Source of the DNA: Microvirga pudoricolor
Lineage (GTDB): Bacteria; Pseudomonadota; Alphaproteobacteria; Rhizobiales; Beijerinckiaceae
Assembly: GCF_016892705.1 (NCBI RefSeq)
Contig: NZ_JAFEMB010000001.1
Span: 744,001 to 808,000 of the forward strand
DNA: 64,000 bases
Reading direction: 5' to 3'
Shown: positions 10,258 through 19,948 of the stretch, piece by piece
Numbering within the stretch: the first letter of the stretch is position 1
Layout: each line of letters starts with the position of its first letter
Position numbers and translations under genes: made by a program
The notes under the pieces: generated by a model
Database searches by the model: none
What the model saw: only the letters and a program-made list of their open reading frames with translations
What the model was told of the DNA's origin: nothing

Positions 10258-11430
10258 TTAAGCCGCTTTCGCGAGCTTGGCCTTTTCCTGCGCGAAGGCC
10301 CAGTCGAGCCAGGGCGTCAGGGCCTCGAGATCGGATCGCTCGACCGTGGCGCCGCACCAGATGCGCAGGCCGGGAGGCGCGTCGCGATAGGCACCGATGT
10401 CGAGGGCCACGTTCTCCTTCTCGAGCGCCGCCACGATGCCCTTGGCCACCGCCGCCACCGCGTCCGGACCCTTGGCGACCACGTCGGGATCGGCCACCAC
10501 GAGGCAGACGCTGGTGTTGGACGCCTCATTCTCTTTCTGAGCGAGGTTGGCGATCCAGGGCGTGCGGGCGACCCAGTCCGTGATCACCCGGGCGTTGGAA
10601 TCGGCCTTGGCCGTGAGGGCGTTCAGGCCGCCGATCGACTTCGCCCATTCGAGCGCGTCGATGTAATCCTCGACGCAGAGCATGGACGGGGTGTTGATGG
10701 TCTCACCCTGGAAGATGCCCTCGATGAGCTTGCCGTTGCTCGTCATGCGGAAGATCTTCGGCAGCGGCCAGGCCGGCTTGTAGGTCTCGAGCCGCTCCAC
10801 CGCGCGGGGCGACAGGATCAGCATGCCGTGGGCCGCCTCGCCGCCGAGCACTTTCTGCCAGGAGAAGGTGACGACATCGAGTTTCGAGAAATCCATCGTC
10901 TGCGCGAAGGCCGCCGAGGTGGCGTCGCAGATCGTCAGGCCCTCACGGTCAGCCGCGATCCAGTCCGCGTTCGGCACGCGCACGCCGGAGGTGGTGCCGT
11001 TCCAGGTGAAGACCACGTCGCGGGTTCGGGTGTCGACCTGGGTCAGGTCGGGCAGCTCGCCATAGGGGGCCTTGATCACGCGGGCATCCGCCAGCTTGAG
11101 CTGCTTGACCACGTCCGTGACCCAGCCCTCGCCGAAGCTCTCCCAGGCCAGCATATCCACCGGCCGGGCGCCGAGCATGGACCACAGCACCATCTCGACG
11201 GCGCCGGTATCGGAGGCGGGCACGATGCCGATGCGGTAATCGGCCGGGACCTCGAGCACCTCGCGGGTCAGGTCGATGGCGAGCTTCAGGCGCGCCTTGC
11301 CGAGCTTCGCGCGGTGCGAGCGGCCCAGGGATTCGGTTTTGAGGTTCTGGAGGCTCCATCCGGGGCGCTTGGCGCAGGGGCCGGACGAGAAAAACGGCGC
11401 GGAAGGGCGCACGGCAGGCGTATTCGTCAT
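10258..11430 (-). CDS. serC: phosphoserine aminotransferase
   Basis: SerC converts 3-phosphohydroxypyruvate and glutamate to O-phosphoserine, using pyridoxal phosphate. The 390-residue protein has the alphaproteobacterial form: N-terminus [14 protein letters not shown], the PLP lysine in [14 protein letters not shown] (K193), and [13 protein letters not shown] upstream of it. The reading frame stays open far upstream to 12954, but that part is a shadow of the efflux gene. The ATG at 11430 follows AAGGA with 8 nt spacing. An alphaproteobacterial serC leader motif precedes it, and serA follows. Confidence 0.96.
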   Translation of the reverse strand: MTNTPAVRPSAPFFSSGPCAKRPGWSLQNLKTESLGRSHRAKLGKARLKLAIDLTREVLEVPADYRIGIVPASDTGAVEMVLWSMLGARPVDMLAWESFGEGWVTDVVKQLKLADARVIKAPYGELPDLTQVDTRTRDVVFTWNGTTSGVRVPNADWIAADREGLTICDATSAAFAQTMDFSKLDVVTFSWQKVLGGEAAHGMLILSPRAVERLETYKPAWPLPKIFRMTSNGKLIEGIFQGETINTPSMLCVEDYIDALEWAKSIGGLNALTAKADSNARVITDWVARTPWIANLAQKENEASNTSVCLVVADPDVVAKGPDAVAAVAKGIVAALEKENVALDIGAYRDAPPGLRIWCGATVERSDLEALTPWLDWAFAQEKAKLAKAA

Positions 11431-11442
11431 GTGATCCATCCT

Positions 11443-11488
11443 TACAGATGGGCGCCTCCCGGTGGGGGGAGGTGTCCCGCCGACGGGT
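11443..11488 (-). ncRNA. serC leader RNA motif (alphaproteobacterial)
   Basis: On the minus strand two adjacent hairpins sit directly before the serC ribosome site: CCCG-TCGG-CGGG (11487-11476) and CCTCCC-CCCACC-GGGAGG (11472-11455), followed by CGCCCATCTGTAAGGA. Position, order and sequence fit the conserved serC motif known upstream of serC-serA in alphaproteobacteria. The second hairpin ends about 12 nt before the ribosome site. Its mechanism in regulation is not established. Confidence 0.65.
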
Positions 11489-11514
11489 ATGACGGAGGAC
11501 AGTGTCGCGGTCAA
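11487..11514 (-). promoter_or_regulatory. candidate sigma-70 promoter of serC
   Basis: TTGACC (minus strand of 11509-11514), a 16-nt spacer, then TCATAC (11492-11487). Transcription would start within or just after the first hairpin of the serC motif, which fits a leader RNA. The -10 box is weak. Confidence 0.4.
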
Positions 11515-11547
11515 GCGGAGCCGGACAGGAAAGCGATAAGGGATGAG

Positions 11548-11563
11548 ATTACGAAATCGTAAT
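11548..11563. promoter_or_regulatory. dyad operator candidate upstream of RND pump
   Basis: The perfect dyad ATTACGA-AA-TCGTAAT lies in the divergent region between serC and the efflux operon. This is the size and symmetry of a TetR/MarR-type repressor site, but no regulator gene is adjacent. A second dyad (GCATAT-T-ATATGC, 11604-11616) lies nearer the pump start and overlaps a plausible -10 region. Confidence 0.4.
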
Positions 11564-11661
11564 ACACATCCGCGTGTCTTCTGCGGTACTAAACCCTCAA
11601 CTGGCATATTATATGCTAGGTCCGCCTCATCGAATTGTTTGGGACCTTTTAAGGAGCGAGC

Positions 11662-12930
11662 ATGCGTGCATCCGGACAGCTCGCCGTCATTGCCGTGCTG
11701 GGCGCGGCAGGATTTGGCGGCTGGTATGCCTACAAGGAAGGCTACCTCGCGAAAGCGCCGGTTGTCGGCTCCTATTTCCCGGCTCCCACCGGGCAGGCGG
11801 CCACGGGCCCGGCCCGCGGGCGCGGCCCCTCCGGCCCGCCGGCCGTCGAGGTCGATACGGTCAAGACGGGCCGCATCGTCGAGACCCGCGAGGCGGTGGG
11901 CACGATCCGTGCCTACGAATCCATCACGGTGACGGCCAAGATGGCAGGCATCATCAACGAGATCGGCTTCCAGGAAGGCCAGAAGGTCAAGGCCGGCGAC
12001 GTGCTGGTTCAGCTCGACGCCGCCGAGCGAAAAGCCGAGATCGAACAGGCCGCCGCCGAGGCCAACCGGGCCGTGGCCCTGCGCAACGAGGTGCAGATCA
12101 AGCTGGAGCGCGCCGTCGCGCTGAGCCGCACCGGAGCCGGAACCGGCGCCCAGGTGGAGGATCTGACCGCCCAGGCGAAGTCCCTGGAAGGCTCCATCGC
12201 GTCGGCCCAGGCCCAGCGCAAGGCCGCCGAGGCCCGGCTGGAGGACCTGACCATACGGGCGCCTTTCGCGGGTCGGGTCGGCACCCGCTCGGTGTCGCTC
12301 GGCGCCTATATCTCGCCCGGCACCCGCATCACGTCCCTCGACGACCTCTCCAAGGTCCGCCTCGATTTCTCGGTTCCGGAAAACCTTCTGGCCCGCCTCC
12401 AGCCCGGCCAGGTGGTGAACGCCAAGGCCGTGGCCTACCAGGGCCGCACCTTCAAGGGCCAGGTCTCCACCATCGATCCGCGCATCGATCCCGTCACCCG
12501 CACGGTCCGCCTGACGGCGGATTTCGACAACCCGGACGAGGCCCTGCGGCCGGGCATGTTCCTGTCCGTGGCGCTCGAGGTGACCAACAAGGACGATGCC
12601 ATCGTGGTGCCGGAGGAGGCGGTGGTCAGCGAAGGCCTGCGCCAGATCATCTATCCGGTGAAGGACAACAAGATCGAGCGCCGCGTCATCACCATCGGCC
12701 AGCGCCAGGGCGGCAAGGTCGAGGTCCTGGACGGCCTGAAGGCGGGCGAGACCATCGTGGTGCTGGGCGTCCAGCGAGTGCGCGCCGGCATCGAGGTAGT
12801 GCCGCGTCCCGTCGGCACCCCCGCCCCCAAGGATGCGGCGCCCCCCACGGCCAACCGGGACACCCCGTCCCGCTCCTCGCTGAACCTGCCGGGGGCCATC
12901 ACCCCGGCGGCGGCGGCCGAGCGGAAGTAG
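11662..12930 (+). CDS. RND efflux pump periplasmic adaptor (membrane fusion protein)
   Basis: The 422-residue adaptor links an inner-membrane RND pump to an outer-membrane channel. It has an N-terminal membrane anchor (about 6-25), a lipoyl half ([30 protein letters not shown]), a coiled-coil hairpin (about 115-180), the second lipoyl half ([20 protein letters not shown]), and beta-barrel and membrane-proximal domains, then a Pro/Ala-rich tail. The ATG at 11662 follows AAGGAGCGAGC. The pump subunit follows after 190 nt containing a palindromic repeat. No outer-membrane factor is encoded here, so it must use one from elsewhere. Confidence 0.93.
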   Translation: MRASGQLAVIAVLGAAGFGGWYAYKEGYLAKAPVVGSYFPAPTGQAATGPARGRGPSGPPAVEVDTVKTGRIVETREAVGTIRAYESITVTAKMAGIINEIGFQEGQKVKAGDVLVQLDAAERKAEIEQAAAEANRAVALRNEVQIKLERAVALSRTGAGTGAQVEDLTAQAKSLEGSIASAQAQRKAAEARLEDLTIRAPFAGRVGTRSVSLGAYISPGTRITSLDDLSKVRLDFSVPENLLARLQPGQVVNAKAVAYQGRTFKGQVSTIDPRIDPVTRTVRLTADFDNPDEALRPGMFLSVALEVTNKDDAIVVPEEAVVSEGLRQIIYPVKDNKIERRVITIGQRQGGKVEVLDGLKAGETIVVLGVQRVRAGIEVVPRPVGTPAPKDAAPPTANRDTPSRSSLNLPGAITPAAAAERK

Positions 12931-12960
12931 ATGGCCGCGCTCACAGACTCCCACGCTATC

Positions 12961-13065
12961 CCCTCCCCCTTGTGGGGAGGGCTAGGGTGGGGGTGTGAGC
13001 GCCAAGCCTTAATGGGTCCGGAGCCGACACCCCCACCTCCAACTCCTCCCCACAAGGGGGAGGAG
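12961..13065. repeat. palindromic intergenic repeat inside the RND operon
   Basis: Outer arms CCTCCCCCTTGTGGGGAGG and CTCCCCACAAGGGGGAG form a long inverted repeat around about 60 bases, between the adaptor and pump genes. It is a different subtype from the copies at 10099 and 35227. It could stabilise or separate the mRNA halves of the operon. Confidence 0.8.
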
Positions 13066-13120
13066 AGCACGCCGGCGTATACTGCGCGATTTGCTCTCCT
13101 GATGCACTTGGACCATAGCC

Positions 13121-16100
13121 ATGCAGGTCTCCGACCTCTTCATCCGCCGCCCCGTTTTCTCCATCGTGGTCAGCCTGCTGCTGATCGTCGGCGGCCTGGG
13201 CGCGCTCATCAACATGCCGGTGCGGGAATACCCGAGCGTCGACCGGCCCGTCGTGTCGGTGTCGACCATCTATCGGGGCGCCGCCAATGAGGTGATCGAG
13301 AACCGGGTCACGGAGGTGATCGAAGGCGCCATCGCGGGCATCGAGGGCATCAGCCAGATCACCTCGCAGAGCCAGGACGAGCGCTCCTCGGTCAACATCG
13401 AGTTCGACGTGTCGCGCAGCCCCGAGGACGCGGCCTCCGACGTGCGCGACGCGGTCTCTCGGGTGGCCGGGCGCCTGCCCGACGGCGTGGACTCCCCCGT
13501 GGTGCGCAAGGTCGACGACAACGCCTCCGCGATCATGTGGGTGGGCGTCACCTCGTCCTCCCTCGACGCCCTGGAGCTCAGCGACTTCCTGAAGCGCGTC
13601 TATGTCGACCGTCTCTCCACCGTGGAAGGCGTCGCCAATGTGTACCTGGCGGGCGAGCGGCGCTACGCCATGCGCCTGTGGGTCGACCGGGCGGCCCTGG
13701 CGGCGCGCGGCCTGACCGTGCAGGACCTGGAAACCGCCATCAAGCGCCAGAATGTGGAGTTGCCGGGCGGGCGCGTGGAGTCGAGCCAGCGCGAGTTCAC
13801 CGTGAAGACGGATTCACGCCTGTCGACCCCGAAGGACTTCGAGCAGGTCATCGTCTCGAACAAGAACGGATACCTGGTGCGCCTGGGCGAGGTCGCCCGC
13901 GTCGAGGTCGGCCCTGAGGACAACCGCTTCGAGTTCTATGAGTCGGGCAAGACTGCCATCGGCCTGGGCATCGTGCGCCAGTCCACCGCCAACACCCTGG
14001 CGGTGGCCGACGGCGTGCGCGCCGAGCTGGAGCAGCTGAAATCGTCGCTGCCGCCCGGTACCAAGGCGGAGGTCTCCTACGACGAAAGCCAGTTCATCCG
14101 CGCCTCCATCGACGGCGTGCTGCATACGCTCATCGAAGGCATCGCCCTCGTGATCCTGGTGATCCTGCTCTTCCTGCGTGATTGGCGGTCCACCATCGTG
14201 GCCATGGTGGCGATCCCGGTGTCGATCATCGCGGCCTTCATGGTGATGAGCTACTTCAACGCCTCCATCAACGTGCTGACGCTGCTCGCCATCGTGCTCG
14301 CCATCGGCATCGTGGTGGACGACGCCATCGTGGAAATCGAGAACGTGCACCGTCGCATCGAGGAGGGACAGGCACCCCTGCTCGCGTCCTTCGACGGCGC
14401 GCGCGAGATCGGCTTCGCGGTTATCGCCACCACGGCGACGCTCATGGCCGTGTTCGTGCCGCTCGCCTTCATGCCGGGCAACACGGGCAAGCTGTTCCGC
14501 GAATTCGCCATCACGCTCGCGGCCTCGATCTTCTTCTCCGGCGTCGTGGCCCGAACCCTCACGCCGATGATGTGCTCGAAGCTGATGGTGCCGGCCCATG
14601 GCCGCATCCAGGTCATGACGGAGCCGCTCTTCACCAAGATGAACGACGGCTATCGCTGGCTGCTGACCCGCGCCCTCAAGGGGCCGCTCATCATCCTGGC
14701 CGTGGGCGCCGTGGTATCGCTGTGCGCCTACAACCTGTTTCAGGCGATCCCGAAGGAGTTCTCGCCCACCGAGGACCGTGGCGCGATCATCATCCGCATC
14801 GATGCCCCCGAGGGCGCGAGCCTCGATTACACCCGCGACCGGGTGAAGGAGGTCGAGCGCGAGCTGCAGCCCTACCTCGACAACGGCGTCGTGACCTCCA
14901 TGACGAGCCAGGTCGCGCCGGGCTTCGCCCGCCCCTCCCCCGTCAATGCGGGTATGATCATCGTGCGCCTGGCCCCCTGGGACAAGCGCGAGATGAAGCA
15001 GCAGGACCTGGTGCTGCAGCTCTACGGCAAGGTCTCGAACCTGCCGGGCGCCCGCGCCTTCCCGATCAACCCACCCTCGCTCGGCCAGCGCGGCCTCAAT
15101 CAGCAGATCCAGTTCGTGCTCGGCGGGCCGGACTATGACACCCTGCGGGACTGGCGCGATACCGTGATGCAGAAGGCCCAGGCCACGGGCATGTTCCTGA
15201 ACCTCGATTCCAATTACCGGGAATCGCAGCCGAATGTGCGCGTCCAGATCGACCGTCAACGCGCCGCCGATCTGGGCATCTCCATCGAGGATATCGGCCG
15301 CACGCTCGAGCTGATGTTCGGCGAGTCGGAGATCTCCACCTTCGTCAATCGCGGCGAGGAATACTCCGTCATCATGCGTGGCCGCGCCGAGGATCGCGCG
15401 AGCCCCAACGACCTGACCAACACCTTCATCCGGGCCGCCAACGGCGAGCTCGTGCCGCTCTCCTCCTTCGTGACCCTGACGGAGTCGGCCTCGCCCCAGA
15501 CGCTGAACCGCTTCGACCGCATGCGCTCGATCACGATCCAGTCGGCCCTGCGCCCCGGCGTGTCCATCGGCGAAGGCCTGGCCACCCTGGAGAACATCGT
15601 CCGCACGGAACTCCCCGCCGAGGCCCGCATCGGCTATACGGGCCAGTCCAAGGATTTCCGCGAATCCTCGAACGCGATCTACGTCACCTTCGGCATGGCG
15701 CTCCTCGTGGTGTTCCTGGTCCTGGCGGCGCAGTTCGAGAGCTGGATCAACCCGTTCATCATCATGCTGACCGTGCCCCTGGCGCTCACCGGCGGACTCC
15801 TGGCCCTGTGGCTCACGGGGCAGACGCTCAACATCTACAGCCAGATCGGCATGATCCTGCTCATCGGCCTGATGACCAAGAACGGCATCCTGATTGTGGA
15901 GTTCTCGAACCAGCTGCGCGAGCGCGGCTATTCCGTGCGCGAGGCGGTGATCGAGGCGTCCGTGATGCGCCTGCGCCCGATCCTGATGACCTCCATCGCC
16001 ATGATCGGCGGCGCCGTGCCCTTGGCGCTCTCGAGCGGCGCGGGCGCGGAGGCCCGCAACGCCATCGGCACCGTGATCGTGGGCGGCGTGACGCTCTCGA

Positions 16101-16267
16101 CCTTGCTGACGGTACTGGTGATTCCGGCCATCTACCTGCTGCTCGGCGGCTTCACCAAGCCTGCTACTTACGTGAGCGAGATGCTCGACAAGCTGCGCGG
16201 CCAGGAGGAACAGGCGTCCCGGCGCCCGCATGGCGAGGCGGTGCCGCCGGCTCACCCGGCAGAGTAA
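13121..16267 (+). CDS. RND efflux pump inner-membrane transporter (AcrB/MexB-like HAE1 family)
   Basis: This 1048-residue proton-driven pump subunit has the classic layout: an N-terminal helix (FIRRPVFSIVVSLLLIVGG), two large periplasmic loops and twelve transmembrane helices. The proton-relay pair is in GIVVDDAIVEIENV (near residue 400) and the relay lysine in LIGLMTKNGILIVEFS (near 919). These mark the HAE rather than heavy-metal subfamily, so hydrophobic drugs or solvents are likely substrates, although HAE1-type pumps with only an adaptor also have other cargos. It works with the adaptor encoded just upstream. The ATG at 13121 begins MQVSDLFIRRP, the usual form. Confidence 0.95.
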   Translation: MQVSDLFIRRPVFSIVVSLLLIVGGLGALINMPVREYPSVDRPVVSVSTIYRGAANEVIENRVTEVIEGAIAGIEGISQITSQSQDERSSVNIEFDVSRSPEDAASDVRDAVSRVAGRLPDGVDSPVVRKVDDNASAIMWVGVTSSSLDALELSDFLKRVYVDRLSTVEGVANVYLAGERRYAMRLWVDRAALAARGLTVQDLETAIKRQNVELPGGRVESSQREFTVKTDSRLSTPKDFEQVIVSNKNGYLVRLGEVARVEVGPEDNRFEFYESGKTAIGLGIVRQSTANTLAVADGVRAELEQLKSSLPPGTKAEVSYDESQFIRASIDGVLHTLIEGIALVILVILLFLRDWRSTIVAMVAIPVSIIAAFMVMSYFNASINVLTLLAIVLAIGIVVDDAIVEIENVHRRIEEGQAPLLASFDGAREIGFAVIATTATLMAVFVPLAFMPGNTGKLFREFAITLAASIFFSGVVARTLTPMMCSKLMVPAHGRIQVMTEPLFTKMNDGYRWLLTRALKGPLIILAVGAVVSLCAYNLFQAIPKEFSPTEDRGAIIIRIDAPEGASLDYTRDRVKEVERELQPYLDNGVVTSMTSQVAPGFARPSPVNAGMIIVRLAPWDKREMKQQDLVLQLYGKVSNLPGARAFPINPPSLGQRGLNQQIQFVLGGPDYDTLRDWRDTVMQKAQATGMFLNLDSNYRESQPNVRVQIDRQRAADLGISIEDIGRTLELMFGESEISTFVNRGEEYSVIMRGRAEDRASPNDLTNTFIRAANGELVPLSSFVTLTESASPQTLNRFDRMRSITIQSALRPGVSIGEGLATLENIVRTELPAEARIGYTGQSKDFRESSNAIYVTFGMALLVVFLVLAAQFESWINPFIIMLTVPLALTGGLLALWLTGQTLNIYSQIGMILLIGLMTKNGILIVEFSNQLRERGYSVREAVIEASVMRLRPILMTSIAMIGGAVPLALSSGAGAEARNAIGTVIVGGVTLSTLLTVLVIPAIYLLLGGFTKPATYVSEMLDKLRGQEEQASRRPHGEAVPPAHPAE

Positions 16268-16462
16268 GGGTACCGCCACTCTCCCGGGCCTTTCCCTTGG
16301 AGGGGTCGAGATGCCTCAGCGACGGGGGACGGCCGGAGCGCTGGGCCTTCCTCGTTGGGGCGGTGCCCCTCCATCGCGGACGGATCGGGTCCGGCCGCCC
16401 CTGTCGAGCGCCGAGACCCGTGGCGAGCCCTGGGACAACCGCGAAGGAGGCCTATCCGGCTC

Positions 16463-17020
16463 TCACACCCTCTCGGCGGAGGCGCTTCCATTGACCACGC
16501 GCAGCCTGGCGACCGGCAGCGGCGGAGGCACGTCGACGGATCGCGGTGGCGCGGGAAGCGGGTCCGGCGCGGGCATGGGAACCGGTTGCGCCTCCGGCCC
16601 GGCGGCGGAAGGTTCGTCCTTCCCCAACGCCATCCGGACGCTGAGATCCGCCAGAGCCGCGGCGACCACGGCGTGAAAGATCACGCGGGCGTCGAGAACG
16701 TGGCCGATCGACAGCCCGAAGAGGACGGCCAGGAGGGCCCAGAGGACGCATCCCCCCGCACAGATCCAGGCGAGCGTCCGGTCCTCCGGTCGCATGGCCC
16801 GCAGCAGGTTGAGAGCGGCGAGCAGGAGCGCCAATCCCCCCGCCGACAGGGACCAGACCAGCACCTCGGAGCCCAATGGGTAGGCCGTGAAGGAGCCGTA
16901 GACATGGGCCAGGGCGCCGAGCAGCATCAGGCCGCCCAGCGTGACGTCGACGCCTCGGTGCAGATGCTGCTGCGTTGTCGCCGAGAGCCTCAGCCAGGGT
17001 TTCGCCCAAAGCGTCTTCAT
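16463..17020 (-). CDS. hypothetical integral membrane protein
   Basis: The product of about 185 residues has four predicted transmembrane helices (GGLMLLGALAHVYGSF, VLVWSLSAGGLALLLAALNLL, LAWICAGGCVLWALLAVLFGL and VIFHAVVAAALADLSV), then a Pro-rich cytoplasmic tail. The ATG at 17020 (MKTLWAKPWLRL) is chosen over an upstream start that would overlap the beta-barrel gene. It starts 16 nt after that gene ends, so they may be co-transcribed. No family was recognised. Confidence 0.75.
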   Translation of the reverse strand: MKTLWAKPWLRLSATTQQHLHRGVDVTLGGLMLLGALAHVYGSFTAYPLGSEVLVWSLSAGGLALLLAALNLLRAMRPEDRTLAWICAGGCVLWALLAVLFGLSIGHVLDARVIFHAVVAAALADLSVRMALGKDEPSAAGPEAQPVPMPAPDPLPAPPRSVDVPPPLPVARLRVVNGSASAERV

Positions 17021-17036
17021 GCCGTTCCAGCCCCGC

Positions 17037-17783
17037 TCAGTTGAACAGGTAGCGCGCTCCGATCCGGACGTCGTGAGCATGGAAGCGGCCACCGGACAGG
17101 GGCACGCCGAACCCGTCGAATCGCGTTCCGTTCTTGCCGAGATCGATATAGCGATAGCCGAGGTCCACGGTCAGGTTCGACGTTAGTTCGAGAGCCACGC
17201 CCGTCATGGCCGCCCAGGCGAAGCGGGTGTCCGAACCGCCGCCCAGCGAGGCCGCGCCGGCCAGGGCACCCTCCGGCTCGGCGATCCAGCGCTCGCCCCC
17301 GCCGATTCTGGTGTGGCTGAACCCCAGCCCCGCGCCGATATAGGGCGTGATGCCGGGCAGGAGCGCCAAGTCGAGATAGGCATTGGCCAGCACTGCCGTG
17401 GCGGACGCGTCCGCGCGATCGAAGGCCGAGCCCGCCCCGAAGCCGAAACGCGTCGACCGGAAAGCGCTCTCGAACCTGTGATCCACGGTGACGTCGGCGC
17501 GCAGGAACGGCGAGAACCGATAACCCGCGCCGCCGCCGATCACGGCGCCGCGCTCCAGCTTGGAGCGGAGAAGCGGCGGAACGTCTTCGAAGCCGGGATC
17601 ACGCGGCCGGGACGAGACCGCGTTCGACACCGCCCCGATATCCCCGCGCAGATACCACCCCGACTCGACGGGATCGGGGATATCGTCCAGGACGGGCGCC
17701 GGCGGCAGGTCGGCCGCGACAGCCGGGGGCGCGGCGCAGAGACTCGACGCCAAGGCGGCCAGGGTAAGCAGGGTCGAACGCAT
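17037..17783 (-). CDS. outer-membrane beta-barrel protein (Omp25/OmpA-like porin family)
   Basis: A 248-residue protein with a signal peptide (MRSTLLTLAALASSLCAAPPAVAA) and an eight-strand barrel pattern of alternating aromatic and hydrophobic residues, ending SGGRFHAHDVRIGARYLFN with the C-terminal aromatic rule (F-N). It resembles the alphaproteobacterial Omp25/Omp31 group. The ATG at 17783 has GGAG 9 nt upstream; a TTG at 17798 is less likely. It lies upstream of a small membrane protein gene. It is probably a structural or minor pore protein. Confidence 0.87.
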   Translation of the reverse strand: MRSTLLTLAALASSLCAAPPAVAADLPPAPVLDDIPDPVESGWYLRGDIGAVSNAVSSRPRDPGFEDVPPLLRSKLERGAVIGGGAGYRFSPFLRADVTVDHRFESAFRSTRFGFGAGSAFDRADASATAVLANAYLDLALLPGITPYIGAGLGFSHTRIGGGERWIAEPEGALAGAASLGGGSDTRFAWAAMTGVALELTSNLTVDLGYRYIDLGKNGTRFDGFGVPLSGGRFHAHDVRIGARYLFN

Positions 17784-18039
17784 GGACGCGGTCTCCAAAT
17801 CATCGCGGCCATCGTGGGCCCATCATGCGAGCCAGCATGAGCCAGACTGGTTAAATGGCTCTTAACGTTAATGATTTGCAAACAGTCTTGGCTTGAGCGG
17901 ACGGCCAGCCTGAAAAGCTTGACCACGATCCGCAGAGGAAACCGTCCGTTTCGCAGACCTGAGGAACAACTCTTCTCGTAATGTTTTGTTGTAACGTGGC
18001 AAATAGGACCACATCTCTAGGACAACTTCTAGAAGAGAT

Positions 18040-19095
18040 ATGACCAAAATGGCTTCAACTTCATCATCGAGAGCACCCTGGTCGGACTGGGACAGAATCT
18101 TCCTCGGTTCCGAGACCGCCGACCAACTCCTCGGCACGGCCGGCGACGACATCATGTACGGATTTGGCGGGAACGACGGCTTCTGGGGATACAAGGGGGC
18201 CGATTACATCGTCGGAGGCAGCGGTCACGACATCGTCTACTACAACGCCTCCTCGACAGGCGTTCACGTCGACCTGCGCAGCGGCAAGGGATATTACGGC
18301 GACGCCGCCGGAGACATCCTGGCTGAGATCGAGGGCGTGACCGGATCCAGGTTTGACGACACGCTGATCGGCGGCAACGGCATCGCCAACTCGCCTTCCG
18401 GCACGTATGTGCTCGATGGAGGCGTCGGTAACGACAAGATCTACGCCACGCCGGGCATGTCGACGATGCTGATGGGCGGCTCGGGCATCGATTACCTCCA
18501 GGGCAACACGGCCGACGACCGCTTCTATGTCGACAATGCCCAGGACCAGGTGATCGACTGGACGATCGGCGACGGCGACACCGTCTTCACGACCGCGTCG
18601 TTCACCCTGCAGCCGGGCCAGCACCTCGAGACGATCATCGCCACGGCCTATGCCAACCTCAAGATCCAGGGTAACGAGTTCTCCAATACCCTGGTGGTGG
18701 ACGGCAACAACCAGACCCTGGACGGGGGTGCTGGATCCGACATGCTGGAATCGTACTACAAATCCTACGGGACGATCTTCCAGTTCACCACGGGCCTGAG
18801 CGCCTTCAACGTCGACACCATCCCGTTCTTCGAGACCAAGCAGACCGGCATGAACGACAAGATCGCGCTCGCGCGCAACGTCTTCCTGGGCTGCACCGGG
18901 GATTCGCGCGGCCTGAGCGAGGACCAATTCGAGACCGGCTTCCAGGCGGAGGACAGCGAGGACCGGATTATCTACAATCCCAACACCGGCGCCCTCTTCT
19001 ATGACCGCGATGGCACGGGATCCATGGCGGCGGTCAAGTTCGCCCAGCTTCAGACCGGCCTCGGGCTGTCGGGGGGCGACTTTATCCTGATCTAG
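18040..19095 (+). CDS. RTX calcium-binding repeat protein, type I secretion-like
   Basis: The 351-residue protein starts with RTX repeats (DQLLGTAGDDIMYGFGGNDG, GADYIVGGSGHDIVYYNAS), then a serralysin-C-type stretch with the GSRFDDTLIGGNG motif and a final region ending GALFYDRDGTGSMAAVKFAQL...GGDFILI, the usual C-terminal layout of type I secreted RTX proteins. Calcium would fold it outside the cell. No protease or lipase domain is present, so the function is unknown. ATG 18040 follows AGAAGAG. It is unrelated at the N-terminus to the RTX protein at 4955. Confidence 0.88.
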   Translation: MTKMASTSSSRAPWSDWDRIFLGSETADQLLGTAGDDIMYGFGGNDGFWGYKGADYIVGGSGHDIVYYNASSTGVHVDLRSGKGYYGDAAGDILAEIEGVTGSRFDDTLIGGNGIANSPSGTYVLDGGVGNDKIYATPGMSTMLMGGSGIDYLQGNTADDRFYVDNAQDQVIDWTIGDGDTVFTTASFTLQPGQHLETIIATAYANLKIQGNEFSNTLVVDGNNQTLDGGAGSDMLESYYKSYGTIFQFTTGLSAFNVDTIPFFETKQTGMNDKIALARNVFLGCTGDSRGLSEDQFETGFQAEDSEDRIIYNPNTGALFYDRDGTGSMAAVKFAQLQTGLGLSGGDFILI

Positions 19096-19112
19096 CGACC
19101 GAACCGGACCCA

Positions 19113-19140
19113 CGGGGGCGCATGATTGCATGCGCCCCCG
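19113..19140. terminator. hairpin after the second RTX gene
   Basis: A perfect 12-bp stem (CGGGGGCGCATG with CATGCGCCCCCG) and 4-nt loop lie 18 nt after the RTX stop. There is no T-run, so it may be a terminator or an mRNA-stabilising hairpin. The rest of the interval to pal (19141-19416) holds no gene that I can see. Confidence 0.6.
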
Positions 19141-19416
19141 GCGGCCGATTCCGGCCCGCGCGGGCGATCGCTGGGCGGCACGCGCCATACCAAAGAACCG
19201 TCACGGAAAAGCCTTTGATCTCAACGGCAAGCAGGCTCCCGATGCCCGACCTTTGCCGTATTCAGGCTCGATTAACCATAAGCGCAGGTTTCAGCACCTG
19301 CCTGCGATTCACCCTGTTTCGCAAGGTTTCATCAAGGTTGACGGAACCCTCCTTTAACCATCGCTACCTATAAGAAACACAACGTTCGGCAGACGTTTGT
19401 GTAAGGAGTATTGCCA

Positions 19417-19917
19417 ATGATGACGTTGCGAGCCGTCAAGTTCGCCGCTGCGATCGTCCTCGCCCTCGGGGCGGCGGCCTGTTCGTCCAACAAAGATGGT
19501 ACGGCGGACGGTTCCGCCGGCGGATTCGGCGCCGGTGGCGCGGCCACGCCGGGCAGCGCGCAGGACTTCGTCGTGAATGTCGGCGACCGCGTGTTCTTCG
19601 AGACCGACCAGACCGACCTGAACCCCACCGCCGTCGCGACCCTGGACAAGCAGGCGCAGTGGCTGGCCCGCTATCCGACTTACACGGTCCTGGTGGAGGG
19701 CCATGCGGACGAGCGCGGCACCCGCGAGTACAACTTCTCGCTCTCGGCCCGCCGCGCCCAGAACGTGCGCGATTACCTCGTGTCCCGCGGCGTTCCGGCC
19801 GGCAACCTGCGCACCGTGTCGTACGGCAAGGAGCGTCCGGTCGCGGTGTGCAACGACATCTCGTGCTGGTCGCAGAACCGCCGCGCCGTGACGGTGCTGG
19901 GCGGCGCGGGGTCCTAA
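19417..19917 (+). CDS. pal: peptidoglycan-associated lipoprotein Pal
   Basis: Pal is an outer-membrane lipoprotein that binds peptidoglycan and TolB, and helps constrict the outer membrane at division. The 166-residue product has a lipoprotein signal (LALGAAAC, lipid cysteine near residue 22), a Gly/Ala linker, and an OmpA-like domain with FFETDQTDL and the peptidoglycan motif VEGHADERGTREYNFSLSARRA. ATG 19417 has AAGGAG 8 nt upstream. It starts the plus-strand half of the tol-pal block; the other half, tolQRAB, lies 8 kb away on the opposite strand. Confidence 0.96.
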   Translation: MMTLRAVKFAAAIVLALGAAACSSNKDGTADGSAGGFGAGGAATPGSAQDFVVNVGDRVFFETDQTDLNPTAVATLDKQAQWLARYPTYTVLVEGHADERGTREYNFSLSARRAQNVRDYLVSRGVPAGNLRTVSYGKERPVAVCNDISCWSQNRRAVTVLGGAGS

Positions 19918-19948
19918 GCCTCCGCCGATCAAAAGGGTTTGAAGCGCG

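Noticed and set aside
10258..12954. A very long minus-strand frame reaching from serC across the RND adaptor
   Set aside because: Only residues from the MTNTPAV start at 11430 match phosphoserine aminotransferase; the rest is antisense to a clear adaptor gene and has the composition of a high-GC shadow.
11662..16267. Type I secretion system for the RTX proteins
   Set aside because: The adaptor and pump are RND type (HAE1 motifs), not an ABC transporter; no T1SS genes are in the window.
13814..16279. An 821-codon open frame opposite the RND pump
   Set aside because: It is His/Asp/Gly/Leu-rich shadow translation of the pump gene and has no domain; same for the frames opposite ftsH, glmM and purA.
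16463..17092. Longer start (17092) for the membrane protein downstream of the beta-barrel gene
   Set aside because: It would overlap the end of the beta-barrel gene and lacks a ribosome site; ATG 17020 fits better.
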